From Loripinus fragilis (Eukaryota > Mollusca > Bivalvia > Lucinida > Lucinidae): a stretch of 64,000 nucleotides of DNA. The DNA lies in assembly GCA_964019695.1 (NCBI GenBank), contig OZ026531.1, forward strand, positions 4,163,701 through 4,227,700, in the 5' to 3' direction. The position numbers were made by a program, and so were the translations under genes. Below are positions 1 to 11,882 of the stretch, piece by piece. The notes beneath the pieces are model-generated. The model was not told the DNA's origin, ran no database searches, and was given only the letters and a program-made list of their open reading frames with translations. The stretch's first letter is position 1. Every line of letters starts with the position of its first letter.

Positions 1-3000
1 GCAATATGCTCTGTCAGTTGTCCTCTCCCAATGACATCGGTCAGAGCAAGGTGATACCCCCTCAAGTATCAGATATGCCCCATCAGTTGTCATCGTCAGA
101 GCTTGGTTATACATCCCTAAGGTATGAAATTTTCTGTCGGTTTTCATCGTCTAATGACAACGGTCAGAGTATGATGATACCCGATCAAGTATGAGTCATT
201 CTTTGTCAGTTGCCATCATTTCATGACAACGGCAGAAATTTGTGATATTCACTCAGGTATATAACATGCCCCGTCAGATGACACCGTCTCATGACTGTGG
301 TCAGAGAATGGAAATGTATTTAAAGCATGAAACAGGCTCCCTAAGTTGTCATCGTCTAATGACAACAGTCAGAGCATGGTTATTCATCCCTGAGGTATGA
401 ATCATGCTCTGTCAGTTACCATCGTCTCATGACAACGGTCAGAGCATAGTAATGTATTCCACAGGTATGAAACATGCTCCATCAGTTTTCATCGTCTCAT
501 GACAACGGACAGAGCATGGTCATACCCCCTCAAGTATCAGATATGCCCCATCAGTTGTCATCGTCAGAGCTTGGTTATACATCCCTAAGGTATGAAATTT
601 TCTGTCGGTTTTCATCGTCTAATGACAACGGTCAGAGTATGATGATACCCTATCAAGTATAAGTCATTCTTTGTCAGTTGCCATCATTTCATGACAACGG
701 CAGAAATTTGTGATATTCACTCAGGTATATAACATGCCCCGTCAGTTGACACCGTCTCATGACAGTGGTCAGAGAATGGAAATGTATTTAAAGCATGAAA
801 CAGGCTCCCTAAGTAGCCATCGTCTAATGACAACAGTCAGAGCATGGTTATTCATCCCTGAGGTATGAAACATGCTCTGTCAGTTACCATCGTCTCATGA
901 TAATGGCCAGAGCATGGTTATATATTCCTAAAGTATGATTCATGCTCCGTTAGTTGTCATCGTCTCATGACAATGGTTAGTTTATGGTAATATATCATTC
1001 ATGTTTGAAACATGTTCCGTCAACTATCGTCGTCTCATTACAACAGACAGAGCATGGTTATTAATCACTAAGATATGCAATATGCCCTGTCAGTTGTCAT
1101 CGTCCCATGACACCGCGCAGAGCATGGTGATACGCCCTCAAGTATGAAACATGCTTTGCCAGTTGGCATGGTCTGATAACAACGGTCAGGGGATGGCAAT
1201 GTATTTCTCAGTCATGAAACATGCTCCGTCAGTTGTCATCGTTTCATAGCAACGGTTGGAGAATGGTAATGTGTTCCTCAGGTATGAAGCATGCTCCATC
1301 AGTTTTCATCGTCTCATGATAAAGGACAAAGCATGGTTATTCATCCAAAATATATGCAATATGCTCTGTCAGTTGTCCTCTCCCAATGACATCGGTCAGA
1401 GCAAGGTGATACCCCCTCAAGTATCAGATATGTCCCATCAGTTGTCATCGTCAGAGCTTGGTTATACATCCCTAAGGTATGAAATTTTCTGTCGGTTTTC
1501 ATCGTCTAATGACAACGGTCAGAGTATGATGATACCCGATCAAGTATGAGTCATTCTTTGTCAGTTGCCATCATTTCATGACAACGGCAGAAATTTGTGA
1601 TATTCACTCAGGTATATAACATGCCCCGTCAGTTGACACCGTCTCATGACTGTGGTCAGAGAACTGAAATGTATTTAAAGCATGAAACAGGCTCCCTAAG
1701 TTGTCATCGTCTAATGACAACAGTCAGAGCATGGTTATTCATCCCTGAGGTATGAATCATGCTCTGTCAGTTACCATCGTCTCATGACAACGGTCAGAGC
1801 ATAGTAATGTATTCCACAGGTATGAAACATGCTCCGTCAGTTTTCATCGTCTCATGACAACGGACAGAGCATGGTCATACCCCCTCAAGTATCAGATATG
1901 CCCCATCAGTTGTCATCGTCAGAGCTTGGTTATACATCCCTAAGGTATGAAATTTTCTGTCGGTTTTCATCGTCTAATGACAACGGTCAGAGTATGATGA
2001 TACCCTATCAAGTATGAGTCATTCTTTGTCAGTTGCCATCATTTCATGACAACGGCAGAAATTTGTGATATTCACTCAGGTATATAACATGCCCCGTCAG
2101 TTGACACCGTCTCATGACAGTGGTCAGAGAATGGAAATGTATTTAAAGCATGAAACAGGCTCCCTAAGTAGTCATCGTCTAATGACAACAGTCAGAGCAT
2201 GGTTATTCATCCCTGAGGTATGAAACATGCTCTGTCAGTTACCATCGTCTCATGATAATGGCCAGAGCATGGTTATATATTCCTAAAGTATGATTCATGC
2301 TCCGTTAGTTGTCATCGTCTCATGACAATGGTTAGTTTATGGTAATATATCATTCATGTTTGAAACATGTTCCGTCAACTATCGTCGTCTCATTACAACA
2401 GACAGAGCATGGTTATTAATCACTAAGATATGCAATATGCCCTGTCAGTTGTCATCGTCCCATGACACCGCTCAGAGCATGGTGATACGCCCTCAAGTAT
2501 GAAATTTGCTTTGCCAGTTGGCATGGTCTGATAACAACGGTCAGGGGATGGCAATGTATTTCTCAGTCATGAAACATGCTCCGTCAGTTGTCATCGTTTC
2601 ATAGCAACGGTTGGAGAATGGTAATGTGTTCCTCAGGTATGAAGCATGCTCCATCAGTTTTCATCGTCTCATGATAAAGGACAAAGCATGGTTATTCATC
2701 CAAAATATATGCAATATGCTCTGTCAGTTGTCCTCTCCCAATGACATCGGTCAGAGCAAGGTGATACCCCCTCAAGTATCAGATATGTCCCATCAGTTGT
2801 CATCGTCAGAGCTTGGTTATACATCCCTAAGGTATGAAATTTTCTGTCGGATTTCATCGTCTAATTACAACGGTCAGAGTATGATGATACCCGATCAAGT
2901 ATGAGTCATTCTTTGTCAGTTGCCATCATTTCATGACAACGGCAGAAATTTGTGATATTCACTCAGGTATATAACATGCCCCGTCAGTTGACACCGTCTC

Positions 3001-3060
3001 ATGACTGTGGTCAGAGAATGGAAATGTATTTAAAGCATGAAACAGGCTCCCTAAGTTGTC
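1..3060. repeat. Satellite array, higher-order-repeat section (1355-bp period)
   Basis: The DNA is a head-to-tail array of ~70-bp monomers sharing the core GACAACGGTCAGAGCATGG. The block starting at position 6 recurs at 1361 and 2716, an exact 1355-bp period of about 19 monomers, with few differences between copies. Within one 1355-bp unit, about 400 bp from position 63 recurs at 531 (468-bp offset), so a segmental duplication preceded the larger amplification. Short open frames here repeat with the same period and are by-products of the satellite. The left end lies outside the window. No coding function is supported. Confidence 0.97.
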
Positions 3061-6000
3061 ATCGTCTAATGACAATGTTCAGAGCATGGTAATATATCCC
3101 TAAGGTATGAACCATGCTCCGTCAGTTGTTATCGTCTCATGACAACGGTCAGAGCATGGTAATATATCCCTAAGGTATGAACCATGCTCCGTCAGTTGTT
3201 ATAATCTTGTGACAACGGTCAGAGCATGGTAATATATTCCTGAGGTATTATCCATGCTCAGTCAGTTGTTATCGTCTAGTGCCAACGGTCAGAGCATGGT
3301 AATATATCCCTAAGGTATGAACCATGCTCCGTCAGTTGTTATCGTCTAGTGACAACGGTCAGAGCATGGTAATATATCCCTAAGATATGAACCATGCTCC
3401 GTCAGTTGTTATCATCTAGTGACAACGGTCAGAGCATGGTAATATATCCCTAAGGTATGAACCATGCTCGGTCAGTTGTAATCGTCTAGTGACAACGGTC
3501 AGAGCATGGTAATATATCCCTAAGGTATGCACCATGCTCCGTCAGTTGTTATTATCTCATGACAGCGGTCAGAGCATGCTAATATAGCCCTAAGATATCA
3601 ACCATGCTCTGTCAGTTATTATTGTCTAGTGACAACGGTCAGAGCATGGTAATATATATCTAAGGTATGAACCATGCTCCGTCAGTTGTTATCGTCTCAT
3701 GACAACGGTCAGAGCATGGTATTATATCCCTAAGGTATGAAACATGCTCCGACAGTTGTCATCGTGACATGACAACGGTCAGAGCATGGTTATTCATCCC
3801 TTAGGTATGAAACATGCTCTGTTAGTTGTCATCGCCTCATGACAACGGTCAGAGCATGGTTTTCATCTCTAAGATATGAAACATGCTCCGACAGTTGTCA
3901 TCGTGACATGACAACGGTCAAAGCATGGGTTTCCATCCCTAAGGTATGAAACATGCTCTGTTAATTGTCATCGCCTCATGACAACGGTCAGAGCATGGTT
4001 ATTCATCTCTAAGGTATGAAACATGCTCCGACAGTTGTCATCGTCTCATCACAATGGTCAGAGCATGGTTATTCATCCCGAAGGTATGAAACATGTTCCG
4101 ACAGTTGACATCGTCTCATGAAAACGGTCAGAGAATTGTTATTCATATATAAGGTATGAAACATGCTCCGACAGTTGTCATCGTGACATGACAACGGTCA
4201 GAGCATGGTTTTTCATCTCTAAGGTATGAAACATGCTCTGTCAGTTGTTATCATCTAGTGACAACGGTCAGAGCATTGTAATATATCCCTAAGGTATGAA
4301 CCTTGCTCCGTTAGTTATCGTCTGATGACAACGGTCAGAGCATGGTAATATATCCCTAAGATATGAACCATGCTCTGTCAGTTGTTATCGTCTCATAACA
4401 ACGGTCAGAGCATGGTAATATATCCCTAAGGTATGAACCATGGTCCGTCAGTTGTCATCATCTAGTGACAACGGTCAGAGCATGGTAATATATCCCTAGG
4501 GTATGAACCATGCTCCGTTACTAGTTATCGTCTCATGACAACGGTCAGAGTATTGTAATATATCCCTAAGGTATGAACCATGCTTCGTCAGTTGTTATCG
4601 TCTCATGACAACTGTCAGAGCATGGTAATATATCCATACGGTATTAACCATGCTCCGTCAGTTATTATCGTCTAGTGACAACGGTCAGAGCATGGTAATA
4701 TATCCCTAAGGTATGAACCATGCTCCGTTAGTTGTCATCATCTAGTGACAACGGTCAGAGCATGATAATATATCCCTAAGGTATGAACCATGCTCCGTCA
4801 GTTGTTATCACCTAGTGACAACGCTCAGAGCATGGTTATATATCCCTAAGGTATGAACCATGGCCCGTCAGTTGTTATCGTCTCATGACAACTGTCAGAG
4901 CATGGTAATATATCCCTACGATATTAACCATGCTCCTTCAGTTGTTATCGTCTAGTGACAACGGTCAGAGCATGATAATATATCCCTAAGGTATGAACCA
5001 TGCTCCGTCAGTTGTTATCACCTAGTGACAACGGTCAGAGCATGGTAATATATCCCTTATGTGTGAACCATGCTCCGTCAGTTATTTGTTATCGTCTAGT
5101 GACAACGGTCAGAGCATGGTAATATATCCCTAAGGTATGCACCATGCTCCGTCAGTTGTCATCATCTAGTGACAACGGTCAGAGCACGGTAATATATCCC
5201 TAAGGTATGAACCGTGCTCCGTCAGATGTTATCGTTTAGTGACAATGGTCAGAGCATGGTAATATATCCCTAAGGTATGAACCATGCTCCGTCAGTTGTT
5301 ATCGTCTCATGACAACGGTCAGAGCATGGTAATATATCCCTAAGGTATGAACCATGCTCCGTCAGTTGTTATCATCTTGTGACAACGGTCAGAGCATGGT
5401 AATATATCCCTGAGGTATTATCAATGCTCCGTCAGTCGTTATCGTCTAGTGACAACGGTCAGAGCATGGTAATATATCCCTAAGGTATAAACCATGCTCC
5501 GTCAGTTGTTATCGTCTAGTGACAACGGTCAGAGCATGGTAATATATCCCTAAGATATAACCATGCTCCGTCAGTTGTTATCGTCTAGTGACAACGGTCA
5601 GAGCATGGTAATATATCCCTAAGATATGAACCATGCTCCGTCTGTTGTTATCGTCTAGTGACAACGGTCAGAGCATGGTAATATATCCCTAAGGTATAAA
5701 CCATGCTCCGTCAGTTGTCATCGCCTCATGACAACGGTCAGAGCATGGTTATTCATCTCTAAGGTATGAAACATGCTCAGACAGTTGTCATCGTGACATG
5801 ACAATGGTCATAGCATGGTTATTTATCCCTAAGGTATGAAACATGCTCCGACAGTTGTCATCGTGACATGACAACGGTCAGAGCATAGTTATTCATCTCT
5901 AAGGTATGAAACATGCTCCGTTAGTTGTCATCGTGACATGACAACGGTCAGAGCATGGTTATTTACCCCTAAGGTATGAAACATGCTCCGACAGTTGTCA

Positions 6001-6480
6001 TCGTGACATGACAACGGTCAGAGCATGGTTATTCATCTCTAAGGTATGAAACATGCTCCGACAGTTGTCATCGTCTCATGACAACGGTCAGAGCATGGTT
6101 ATTCATCTCTAAGGTATGAAACATGCTCCGACAGTTGTCATCGTGACATGACAACGGTCAGAGCATGGTTATTCATCTCTAAGGTATGAAACATGCCTCG
6201 TCAGTTGTCATCGTCTCATGACAACGGTCAGAGCATGGTTATTCATCATTTAGGAATGAAACATGCTCCGTCAGTTGTTATCGCCTCATGACAACGGTCA
6301 GAGCATGGTTATTCATCCCTAAGGTATGAAACATGCTCCGTCAGTTGTCATCGTCTCATGACAACGGTCAGTGCATGGTTATTCATCCCTAAGGTATGAA
6401 ACATGCTCAGACAGTTGTCATCGTGACATGACAACGGTCAGAGCATGGTTATATATCATTTATGTTTGAAACTTGCGCCG
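3061..6480. repeat. Satellite array, simple monomeric and dimeric section (~70-bp period)
   Basis: About 49 further ~70-bp monomers. Two subfamilies alternate in blocks. Type A (about 3061-3720 and 4230-5700) has AATATATCCCTAAGGTATGA between hairpin cores and often TCTAGTGAC in the loop. Type B (about 3720-4230 and 5700-6480) has TTATTCATCTCTAAGG and loops with either GTGAC or GCCTC, sometimes alternating as 140-bp dimers. Every monomer holds inverted arms (ACCATGCTC with GAGCATGGT, and GTTGT with ACAAC), so about 50 of the 70 bp can pair with itself. Confidence 0.96.
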
Positions 6481-6910
6481 ACAGTTGTCATCGTCTCATG
6501 ACAATGGACAGAGCAGGTAAGAAACATGCACCGTCAGTTGTGATCTTTTCGTGACGACGGTCAGAGCATGGTTATACCTCATTCAGGTAAGAAACATGCT
6601 CCGTCCATTATGATCATCTCATGACCATGTTCGGAGCATGGTTATACCCCTTTTTCATAAGGAACATGGTCGTCTCATTACATCGGTAAGATACTGTTTA
6701 TACATCTACCTGATGAGGAGCATGATCAGCCAGCTGTGATCCAAGTTAGAATATGGTAATACCAATATCTGATTTAGAAATACGCTCATCCAGTTCTGAC
6801 CGTCTCCTCACAACGACTTCAGAACATAGTTGTACGTTTATTAAAGGAGAAACATGCCCATCCATTTGCCTTCATTCTATTACAGGAATTAGGACATGTT
6901 TCAATGCTAG
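6481..6910. repeat. Decayed edge of the satellite array
   Basis: Monomers are still recognisable (GGTCAGAGCATGGTTATA, GAAACATGCTCCGTC) but diverge and change in length towards the right. They are last visible as GAAACATGCCCATCCATTTG near 6850. This is the usual pattern at a satellite boundary, where homogenisation by unequal exchange no longer reaches. Confidence 0.85.
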
Positions 6911-7091
6911 CCTTATATGATATATGTGCAGGCGATAGCCATCGTCTGATCATAGTAAAAGAAATTAGCGCTTGTGAATGTCATCTTCATAAAGGAAATA
7001 GCAAATATGCTGATACGTTTACAACTGCACATACACACAGGCTGATTTGAGTCTAAATGGAGGATTGAGGTCGGGGGCACATTGTAGGAAA

Positions 7092-7394
7092 CATGTGCGG
7101 ATCCAGAGGGGGGACAGGGGGTCCGGACCCCCCCCCCCTGAAAAATCACAAAAATATAGGGTTTCTGTACTATACTGGTCCGGATCCCCTGTAAAATCAC
7201 ACAGCTACCAAGCAAACTTTCAATGTTGGGCCACCAACGGCCCGCCAGCGAAACGCCATTTAGATGGCGTTCCGCTGCTGGGCCGATGATGGCCCGCTTA
7301 TATTGGTATTTGGATCATCTCTCCCATCATCAACAAAAGAAATACGTAGTCAAAGTTGGACCCCCTCTGAAAAAACTTTCTGGATCCGCGCATG
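7092..7394. mobile_element. MITE-like element with GCGCGGATCC ends, copy 1
   Basis: The ends are inverted: CATGTGCGGATCCAGAGG on the left and CTGGATCCGCGCATG on the right. Inside are runs of G or C around GGTCCGGACC, the phrase TGAAAAATCACAAA, and an imperfect palindrome near 7245-7290 (GCCAGCGAAACGCCATTTAG). There is no transposase, so it would be a non-autonomous DNA element. Other copies lie at 8421, 11883, 13751 (reverse orientation), 17426 and, in part, 42770. The superfamily is not determined. Confidence 0.75.
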
Positions 7395-7539
7395 GGAAAT
7401 GATGTGCGATTATTTACATTAAGCCTCCATAGAGGCATCCATCCTCATTTCAGGCATCTTAAATATGATCTCTACATAAAGTATTATCTTTTTTAAAAGC
7501 TGCATCTTGTTAAGCGCTATTAATAGACATTGGGCTGTC

Positions 7540-7745
7540 TATCTTAAAAACAAATGACGCATGCGCAGAAACGCACCGTGCGGGGACCGATGTCATTATC
7601 CCCTTCCCATTCATTTCGCGTCGGCCATATTTGGAGGAATCACAGAGCTCTTTTGAGACAAACAAATCGATTGGCTGATACGTCAATTATTTGACCAATC
7701 AATCGAGCGATACCAATTTTTTTCTGAAACAAGTATTGGTTTCGA
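7540..7745. promoter_or_regulatory. Possible promoter-like cluster (NRF1-like, CCAAT)
   Basis: GACGCATGCGCAGAAACG at about 7556 resembles the NRF1 site (GCGCATGCGC). It is followed by CGGCCATATTTGG near 7623, a weak resemblance to a YY1 site on the other strand, and by two CCAAT-type motifs (GATTGGCTGA near 7670, GACCAATCAATC near 7693). Such clusters occur at TATA-less metazoan promoters. No convincing exon follows on either strand, so this is only a candidate; it could be inside a repeat or be chance. Confidence 0.2.
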
Positions 7746-8420
7746 AAAAAACTATGAACTTTAGACTGTATTACGTCCCTTGACATAGACTTCGAGTCTA
7801 TATGAACGTCGGTAATGATATGAGCAACAATACCACCGGCCCGCCAGTCGCGCCCACCCGCCCGCCCCTATCTCTGGTTTGGAATTCCCTCTTTCATAGC
7901 TGGTCCCAGAATGAAATCTGTTCGAATTACAGAGTATCAATGTGCACAAAATATAGGGTGCACGTGCTCAATGTGTGAACAATGAAAACCATTGAATCAG
8001 AAATCGATTTCAGAAAGCTTACTTTATTTGGACAATTTTGCAGGAAAAGAGTTCAAAGCTGGTACTTGCTCATTGGTGGTAACATTTTGCTTACGTGTGT
8101 GATATATTCGTGGAGAAACCATCATTGGAGTCACTGGTCGTTTGACATCACTGTACGTACTAGTATGGGTGTCTTTATCTGTAACTAGCACGTCATAAAG
8201 ACCATAATAGCTCATCCGACCAGGAGCTCAGACGACACAACAACCAACAAAGCTTTCTCTTCTTGTCCTAAAACAGAGGCGTCCGATGCAGACGAGTAGA
8301 ATAGGTATTGCAGCGCTATAGATTACTCAAAAAAGGATCCGCTCTATTGTTTACTGTGACCCATGACGTGCGGCTTGCGCCTTGCACGTGCAGAACACTG
8401 GGTTTAAGAAATGGTCGCTT

Positions 8421-8673
8421 CATGTGCGGATCCAGTGGGGGGAAAGGCGTTCCTCCGGACCCCCCTTGAAAATCACAAGTTATATTGGATTCTATAGAAA
8501 GTTGGACCCCCCGGAAAATGTTGGACCCTCTCCGAATCCTTGGGAAACTATAGTTTTCTCTGCAATAAAACTGTAAACTATAAAATAAGTTGAAGACTAA
8601 AAACACGTTGTGCAGGCTGTTTTCTGGCCACCGGGCCTGGACCCCCTGATAACAATTCCTGGATCCGCGCGTG
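8421..8673. mobile_element. MITE-like element with GCGCGGATCC ends, copy 2
   Basis: It runs from CATGTGCGGATCCAGTGG to CTGGATCCGCGCGTG and has the same interior order as copy 1 (GGACCCCCCTTGAAAATCAC, then GTTGGACCCCC, then a T-rich stretch, then GGACCCCCTGATAAC). It is shorter than copy 1 and lacks the GCCAGCG palindrome. No coding capacity. Confidence 0.75.
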
Positions 8674-8734
8674 CGCTTGCACCGATGCATTTCATGCGTG
8701 GTCTGCTTAAAGTCGCGCGTACCGACGCATCCCA

Positions 8735-8866
8735 GGCCTCGGGGTTACCGTATAAAACTTGAGTACAGTCTCAGACTCAAAATAAAGTTCAATGTCCGCA
8801 AGCAGCCAATCATTGCGCTTTATTTTGAGTCTGAGAATGAACTCAAGTTTTATAACCTCGAGGCCA
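8735..8866. repeat. Palindromic element, ~48-bp arms
   Basis: The left arm (8735-8787) and right arm (8817-8866) are imperfect reverse complements (TATAAAACTTGAG pairs with CTCAAGTTTTATA; CAGACTCAAAATAAAG pairs with CTTTATTTTGAGTCTG) around a ~29-nt loop. Both strands therefore encode look-alike short peptides, which are artefacts of the symmetry. It is probably a small foldback or MITE copy. Confidence 0.8.
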
Positions 8867-9060
8867 GGTCCGTTCTGATCAATTCCTTGCACGGATGCCC
8901 CTTAGATCCGATCTGAATGGTGTAGGCACCGATGCACGTTAGGTCCCGTCTGATACTTTTGATGGATGTCCGAAGGTCCGTAACACAGGTTTGAAGTTTG
9001 CTCTATATAGATATCGCATCGATGTCCGCCGAAGTGAGCGAGACTGACGAATATGCCTCT

Positions 9061-10185
9061 GGTCAGTGCCCCAGGGGGGGGGGGGGGGTACTCTCATTTT
9101 CTCTTCATACGTTGGCTCGGGCCAAGCATCAACCGTTCACCCCCCAAAAATATCAGGAATTTCAAGCAACTCAAAAAAATGTTTGAAGTTTTGGCAACCC
9201 CAAAAAGATATCCCCGATTCTGTACCTTGACCTTAAGGGGATATATCTTTCAAAAGCTATTACTTGCATGAAAATTTTCCTGTATAAACAAGAATTGCTT
9301 TTTTGTCAAGGAGACGGATACCTTTGGCCACATCGTTGTATGAACAACTTATACATCTCACATAGATCACTTTACGCCCCAACATACAGCTTTTGAGCAA
9401 TCGGCAGCATGCTTATCAGTCTTTTTAGAGTTACTTCCTGGTTCGATACCGTTAACAATGCTGCGACACGCTGGATGAACTTTAGAGAAAACCATTTTCA
9501 TGAACATGACCTACAATTATTCGACTACAATATTTAGAAGTATTTTGACCCAAATATTATGTATATCTGGTATTATTTATAATTTTTCAATTTGACCTTG
9601 AAAAATTCATAATCAAAAATTGAAAATTTATATTTTTCTACCAGAAATTTGTATATTTTGGGCGAAAATATTTCTAAATATTGTAGTCGAATAATTGTAG
9701 GTCATGTTTATGCATATGGTTTTCTCTAAAGTTCATCCAGCGTGTCGCAGCATTGTTAACGGTATCGAACCAGGAAGTAACTCTAAAAAGACTGGTACGC
9801 ATGCTGCGAATTGCTCAAAAGCTGTATGTTGGGGCGTAAAGTGATCTATGTGAGATGTATAAGTTGTTCATAAAACAATGTGGCCAAAAGTATCCGTCTC
9901 CTTGACAAAAAAGCAACTCTTGTTTATACAGGAAAATTTTCATGCAAGTAAGAGCTTTTGAAAGATATATCCCCTTAAGAGACCCTAAGTTATATACTTT
10001 ATAACGTCCAATTTTGTGATGACCCCCAAAAAATATCCACAAAATCTTCATACCCCTAAATATATTAATTTTTCTGAAAACCCCCAAAAATATTGAAATT
10101 CAAAATTTGAACCCAAAAAATGACCCGAGCCTACGTATGTATGAAAATATCAGAGTACCCCCCCCCCTCCCCTGGGGTCAGTGCC
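9061..10185. mobile_element. Foldback DNA transposon (non-autonomous), 10-bp target duplication
   Basis: A ~1.1-kb near-palindrome centred near 9610. The left half (9071 on) is matched in reverse by the right half down to 10175. Examples are the pairs around CAAAAGCTGTATGTTGGGGC, the stretch reading GTTCATCCAGCGTGTCGCAG on one arm, and the arms beside the centre (TATTTAGAAGTATTTTG with its complement). The outermost bases are CCAGGGG and CCCCTGG. GGTCAGTGCC stands at 9061-9070 and again at 10176-10185, a perfect 10-bp target-site duplication. Long inverted repeats with a 9-10-bp duplication are typical of Mutator-like foldbacks, but the superfamily is inference. No transposase. GATATATCTTTCAAAAGCTC recurs near 37406, suggesting a fragment of a second copy. 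Confidence 0.9.
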
Positions 10186-11882
10186 TGGTGATACTGTGCG
10201 ATTATTTCCCTCACTCCTCGTCGACAATTAGAGGGAATTGCTGGATCGTCGCTCCTCCGCGACTGGTTTTGATATTTTGATTGGGACCAACTGTTTTTGG
10301 AAACGATGTTTTCTCAAAACATCTGTTTCCAATGGTATCATATACACAAAATACACACAAAATCCCCATACCATCGAACCCCCGTTCGACATTGCTACCC
10401 AGTCCGCTACCTAGACCGTTACAGCCTGTGTAAGGCGCTGGGAACCAAATGACCTTAATGCAAACAACCCTTGTCCTGCTGCTGGACAAAAACAATATTG
10501 GTATTTTATTAGTTTGTTGCGGTTTTCAGCTCTGAAATGTAAACCCAACGGTCAGAAAAACGTTGTTGTGCTTGAAAACTTGATTATTGAAAGCTTACAT
10601 ATGATTGAAACAGAATTATAAGTTTATTTGTACATCAAAGGGAGAGGGTCTCAACGGGGTACCTTAAAAATCAGTGTTTCGTATGTTAAAATTACGCTTT
10701 AATCAGTTTAATTTAAGAGAAATCAGTGATAAAAAAATTATTTTGTAATGCTGAATGTGCTTACTGGTAAAAATGAGTTTTATGAAGACGCTAATTGGAA
10801 AAAATTTAGGACAAATTCGCAAATCAGTTAACCCCATTGGATGCCTCAAACGAGCGTCAGAAAAACAATGCCTTAGCATGAGAAAATCTGCTCTTGTACG
10901 ACGAAGAACCGTTTGCAATATCTATGATGCAGCCAGATATTGCAGTTAAAAGCACAATATCTTGCAATCGTTTTTTATCATTATACTTTTCTTTGCTTTT
11001 AAACATTACGAGACGGACAATAAACGCAGCCCTGTCCTTTTGTCACAAACGTGAAGAAGACACGTTTTCTTGTGGATTGCTAATGTTTTCCCGCCCTTTA
11101 TGAACCTGACCGCCACTAAAATAGTTCTAAAAATATAGTGCGCTAGGTATAAGTTTTTATGGACAGAATGATAGCAGTGGCGTTTGAAATTAAGTCAATT
11201 GCATGAAAGACACTGTCGATAGACAGAAACGAATAATAATAATAATAAAATAAATACACCTTAACTTTCGTTTCGCTTCGCGCAACAATATCATCATCGA
11301 GCAGATTTACACAAGTATTAGCTTTTCAAAAAAGCTGGCGGTTGTTTAGCCATATTATTGTATGTGTTCTTGCACACTGCATGCTTCCATTTTGAGCTTC
11401 TCGAGCATATCCATGTAGATTTGTTCTAAGATCTGATTATTAACGTTTGAACTGTATTTTTTTTTACCATTAAACACATTCTTCCAGCGAGTATGTTGCT
11501 TGATCTTAAGCACCCAGCTTATGCATGGTATGTTATGGTAATGTATCTAGCATGAATGTTATTTGACAACATTGGACAGCCCGTCTTTCTAAAACTGATG
11601 CCAGAAATCAAGGCCTAGTCTTATATACATAATGAAAGACTGAAACCATTAATAGTTGACTAAAAGTCGCGATAATCACTGTGTCTCAACTCGGACCAGG
11701 GTCCCAGGTCTCAACATTTGTTTTCCACTAACATTGCAGAATCATATACCTCATCATGTTTTGAGGTGTCACTAGATGCTCCGGGAATGGAAAATGAACA
11801 ATTGCATGAAAAAACCTGTCCTTCGGGATTGGCTTTACTGTTGACTTGAAAATTTGGATATCGCAAGTGGATCTATCATACG
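10186..11882. other. Intergenic stretch without supported genes
   Basis: I see no exon with splice sites, no transposon ends and no tRNA. There is a short AAT microsatellite at about 11234. The minus-strand text near 10380-10470 has a faint tRNA-like look (GGGTTCGATGG) but lacks a proper B box. Confidence 0.5.

Noticed and set aside
6..2904. Open frames of 62-97 codons in the satellite
   Set aside because: They recur with the satellite period and change frame with monomer indels; they are by-products of the repeat.
1..6660. CRISPR-like array (regular palindromic repeats)
   Set aside because: The period is regular and the repeat palindromic, but there are no unique spacers: the 20-bp intervals are repeated too. 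The genome is eukaryotic.
6700..6730. CTGATGAG near the satellite edge as a hammerhead ribozyme core
   Set aside because: The GAAA core and the cleavage-site stem could not be placed around it.
10370..10475. Minus-strand tRNA or SINE head
   Set aside because: GGGTTCGATGG and GGTAGCGGACTGGG vaguely resemble the boxes, but the B box lacks the final CC and no cloverleaf or tail was seen.
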